Of a DNA stretch of 64,000 bases, positions 62,040 through 64,000 are shown piece by piece. A program made the position numbers and the translations under genes. The stretch lies in NCBI GenBank assembly GCA_021768085.1, contig JAETOJ010000012.1, positions 1-64,000 on the forward strand. The letters are read 5' to 3'. This DNA is from Bacillota bacterium. Lineage in GTDB: Bacteria > Bacillota > Clostridia > Oscillospirales > Oscillospiraceae. The notes under the pieces are model-generated. The model saw only the letters and a program-made list of their open reading frames with translations. It was not told the origin of the DNA and did no database searches. Every line of letters starts with the position of its first letter. Position 1 is the stretch's first letter.

Positions 62040-62639
62040 TCAGAAAATGCTCATTCCACCGTCATACCGTCTGCTGTCCCGCCGCACAGCCCGATCCAGC
62101 TCCTCCACCGTCAGCGGCGGCGCTCCCCCGGCCTCCCGTTCCAGCATCGTCCGGGACGTCCCCGACCGGGCCAGGGCGGGGGCAGGGGCCCGCGCCCCTT
62201 CCGCCGCACCCCGGTACAGCTCCGCCAGCGCGGCGGATCCCTTCCTGTCCGGCTTCAGCGCCGCCCCCCGCGCCCTCTCTCCCGCCGCTTCCACTCCAGC
62301 CTCCAGGTATCCGCCCGTTTCCCCAGCCGGTCCTTCAATCCTCCGGGTCCACTCCGGCCGTCCCGTCTCTGGCACAGCCTCCGCCGTCCACTTCGCCCAG
62401 TCCGTCCCGTCTGTCCTCACTCCGGCCCAGTCCGTCCCCTCCGAACCATCCTGACCGGCGGCCCGCATCCGCTCCGGCGGCCTCTCCGGAGCCGTCTCCC
62501 CGTCCGGCTCCTCCTCCGTTTCATTCCGACCGGGCGGCGCCGGGAGGCGTACCTCCGCCGTCCCATCCAGGGCGAGCCGCTCCTCGTCCTCCGCTTCTTC
62601 TCCGTCCTCGCCCAACATCAACTCAATCCAGTCCGTCAC
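62040..62639 (-). CDS. Protein in the tape-measure slot (only 199 aa)
   Basis: 199 aa, not recognised. It lies where the tape measure should be, overlapping the chaperone extension by 4 nt (ATGA) and preceding the LysM gene. Acidic, Pro/Ala/Glu-rich and without membrane segments; ends RRDSRRYDGGMSIF. It could be a very short tape measure, or a replacement or secreted cargo. Unproven. Confidence 0.55.
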   Translation of the reverse strand: MTDWIELMLGEDGEEAEDEERLALDGTAEVRLPAPPGRNETEEEPDGETAPERPPERMRAAGQDGSEGTDWAGVRTDGTDWAKWTAEAVPETGRPEWTRRIEGPAGETGGYLEAGVEAAGERARGAALKPDRKGSAALAELYRGAAEGARAPAPALARSGTSRTMLEREAGGAPPLTVEELDRAVRRDSRRYDGGMSIF

Positions 62640-62977
62640 GGCTCCCCGCCCCCTCTCTGTAGGGGAGGGGCTTGCCCCTCCCGCCGCAAAGTCCGGCCTT
62701 CTTTCAACTCCTCATACCGTTTCCAGTCAAACCCCTGGTTGACCGCCCACTCCCCCCGGGGCGCGCCGCACACCGGGCAGGGCTCCGCCTCCGCCCGCTC
62801 CCGGCAGGCGGGGCACAGCCGGCCCAGCTCCTCCTCCCGGTCAATCGCCAGGTTGAGGGCGCACCACAGGAAGTCCCGGTCGGTCATCCGTTTCGCCCGT
62901 TCCTCCGTGGGCAGAGCGCCGAACAGCCGGAGCACGCGCCACTGAAGGCGCTCATAAGGCGCGTGCTCCAGCCTTTT
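62636..62977 (-). CDS. Tail assembly chaperone, -1 frame extension with zinc ribbon
   Basis: About 113 codons reached by -1 frameshifting: RLEHAPYERLQWRVLRLFGA, TDRDFLWCALNLAIDREEE, then CPACRERAEAEPCPVCGAP (two CxxC pairs, a zinc ribbon). A T-domain equivalent. The track's own start (62935) has no ribosome-binding site. Confidence 0.7.
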   Translation of the reverse strand, partial: KRLEHAPYERLQWRVLRLFGALPTEERAKRMTDRDFLWCALNLAIDREEELGRLCPACRERAEAEPCPVCGAPRGEWAVNQGFDWKRYEELKEGRTLRREGQAPPLQRGGGEP

Positions 62978-63303
62978 TTTCGCCGCTGGATCTCCTCCTC
63001 CCCGTCCAGGGGGGAGGGGTTGGCCTCCCGGTTAAACGCCCCCCAGGCGTCCGCCAGCCGCACGATCTCCTCCACCCGCAGCCCGTCCAGCACGGCCCGC
63101 CCGCTGTCAAACACGGGCCGTCCCTTCCGCTCCAGCGCCCGGGCGATCAGGCAGGCGTTGCGGCATAGGGCCCGCCCGCCCCCGACCCCGGCCAGGGCGT
63201 CCCCCTCCCGGCGGGCGTCCAGCACCTCCCGGGCGGACAGCAGCCGCAGCTCCCCTTCGGGAACCTTCACCCGCTCCTGTCCCATCCACACCGGCCCGCC
63301 CAT
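62884..63303 (-). CDS. Tail assembly chaperone, first frame
   Basis: 139 aa in the zero frame. It follows the tube gene at once, as G-type chaperones do. Body: RVKVPEGELRLLSAREVLDA, VEEIVRLADAWGAFN, then EEIQRRKKGW at the slip site; the last 27 zero-frame residues are unusual (Ser/Cys/Arg-rich), as expected when the -1 product is the conserved one. Confidence 0.72.
   Translation of the reverse strand: MGGPVWMGQERVKVPEGELRLLSAREVLDARREGDALAGVGGGRALCRNACLIARALERKGRPVFDSGRAVLDGLRVEEIVRLADAWGAFNREANPSPLDGEEEIQRRKKGWSTRLMSAFSGACSGCSALCPRRNGRNG
62929..62980 (-). promoter_or_regulatory. Programmed -1 frameshift signal: A AAA AAA plus 12-bp stem
   Basis: Zero frame CGA AAA AAA GGC. A7 at 62980-62974 is followed after four bases by a perfect 12-bp stem, GGAGCACGCGCC / GGCGCGTGCTCC, with a 17-nt loop. 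Slip by -1 leads to AGG CTG GAG in the open extension frame. Confidence 0.88.
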
Positions 63304-63714
63304 TTAAGCCGCCGTCTCCATCCGGCGGCCGGCCACCAGGGTGAGCTTCTCCACCACAGTTTTGCCCAGCTGGGCGTCCTCCTCGATGCCGCTCCACTGG
63401 CAGTCGGAGTAGATCACCTTCCGATCCGGCTTGCAGATCACCAGGGAAAAGTTCTTCAGCTCATAGAAATTCAGCCCGTCCGCCAGCGCCTGATCGGTGG
63501 CGTACAGCCGGGTGAGCTGGATCACATAGTTCTGGGGCCCCTGCACCGTAGCCACCGGCTCGTCCTCGCCGAAGGCCTCCACCGTCATGGACGTGCGGCT
63601 GGCCTTGCAGGAATAGCCCTGCACCACCGCCACCTTCTGCCCGTCCACCTCCAGCCAGATATCGCTGCTGGTGGGGAAGCCCGCAGCCCGCAGCCCCGTG
63701 TTAAACCCTGCCAT
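63304..63714 (-). CDS. Tail tube protein (XkdM-like)
   Basis: 136 aa; AGGAGGGG before the start. Tube-like pattern: SDIWLEVDGQKVAVVQGYSC, TSMTVEAFGEDEPVATVQGP, LNFYELKNFSLVICKPDRKV. Placed between the probable sheath end and the chaperones. Confidence 0.75.
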   Translation of the reverse strand: MAGFNTGLRAAGFPTSSDIWLEVDGQKVAVVQGYSCKASRTSMTVEAFGEDEPVATVQGPQNYVIQLTRLYATDQALADGLNFYELKNFSLVICKPDRKVIYSDCQWSGIEEDAQLGKTVVEKLTLVAGRRMETAA

Positions 63715-63864
63715 TCAAACCCCTCCTATTGTATTCACGCTCCGCAGCCGGCTGACCGCTCGGTCGCTTTCGCTGCGACTCGGGCAAAACCCGCCTCCGC
63801 TTTGCGGCGGCTGGGCTTTTGCCCTCGCTTCGCTCCAAGCTCCCTCGCAGCCGCCTGCTCCGCG

Positions 63865-64000
63865 CTATACGGTAATATGGGCGCTCAGCCACACCTGGTT
63901 GAGCCCGTGGGCCACCGTAAAGGCGAACTCCACCAAACACACCGTGGGGTCGTCCTCCAGCGCCGTCACCGTCACGTCCTCGTACCCATCGATGATCTCC
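63865..64000 (-). CDS. Probable tail sheath C-terminus (partial)
   Basis: About 45 residues, open at the window edge: GYEDVTVTALEDDPTVCLVE, then FAFTVAHGLNQVWLSAHITV. Shape and position before the tube suggest the end of a sheath protein, but the fragment is too short for certainty. The 150 bp between it and the tube gene hold only a small hairpin. Confidence 0.45.
   Translation of the reverse strand, partial: EIIDGYEDVTVTALEDDPTVCLVEFAFTVAHGLNQVWLSAHITV

Larger units (their letters stand above)
57694..64000 (-). mobile_element. Second contractile-tail gene module (tailocin- or prophage-like)
   Basis: Transcribed right to left: probable sheath end, tube, chaperone pair with -1 frameshift, small protein in the tape-measure slot, LysM hub, gpD-like hub, spike, gp25-like wedge, baseplate J, DUF2313. 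Codon use and G+C match the host rather than the first prophage. No capsid, lysis, fibre or integrase gene is seen in this part. It continues beyond the window. Confidence 0.75.

Overview
The window reads as the chromosome of a high-G+C, spore-forming Clostridia bacterium, most like the gut Oscillospiraceae (Flavonifractor / Intestinimonas / Lawsonibacter type). Reasons: a complete spoIIA operon (anti-sigma antagonist, anti-sigma kinase, sigma-F), a second type IIA topoisomerase, GlnRS, consensus TTGACA-17-TATAAT promoters, G+C-rich codon use and many palindromic intergenic repeats. Taxonomy is inference; no rRNA gene is present.

Layout. (1) 1-22376: right part of a contractile-tailed (PBSX/Xkd-like) prophage, all on the + strand except one cargo gene: head genes, sheath, tube, a frameshifting tail chaperone pair, tape measure, LysM hub, baseplate, tail fibre, a complete diversity-generating retroelement (DGR: avd, template repeat, reverse transcriptase, variable target), lysis genes, a membrane-anchored cargo gene, two XRE regulators and, as the last gene, an IS30-family transposase that abuts a broken host DUF2812 gene. 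Several phage genes (sheath, DUF2313 baseplate protein, DGR target) carry frame breaks. (2) 22377-38769: host genes: PadR-DUF2812 pair, ilvE, a small RHH/XRE pair between inverted repeats, pyrG, a membrane-bound XRE regulator, a CZB-type chemoreceptor, a glycerol/glycerol-3-phosphate operon with glpK, and a uracil permease behind a leader-peptide/terminator arrangement. (3) 38914-41946: ECF sigma with membrane partner, then spoIIA. (4) 41996-56887 (- strand): glnS, lipoprotein, YitT, parC-like, GT-C-like membrane protein, two paralogous stalk-domain secreted proteins, parE-like, mreB. (5) 56888-57693: long intergenic region with a strong promoter and a candidate structured RNA. (6) 57694-64000 (- strand): a second contractile-tail gene module running off the window, with its own textbook -1 frameshift site and no normal-sized tape measure.

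The outstanding system is the DGR. The 100-bp template repeat (14212-14311) and variable repeat (16029-16128) align without gaps, and all 18 mismatches fall at template adenines. The RT has the YMDD and LGxxxSQ signatures, an Avd-like protein lies immediately upstream of the template, and the variable repeat sits inside a lectin-like domain followed by fibronectin-III-like repeats in a tail-associated protein. The prophage therefore carries an adenine-directed receptor-diversification cassette, apparently on an element that may move with an IS30-type recombinase.
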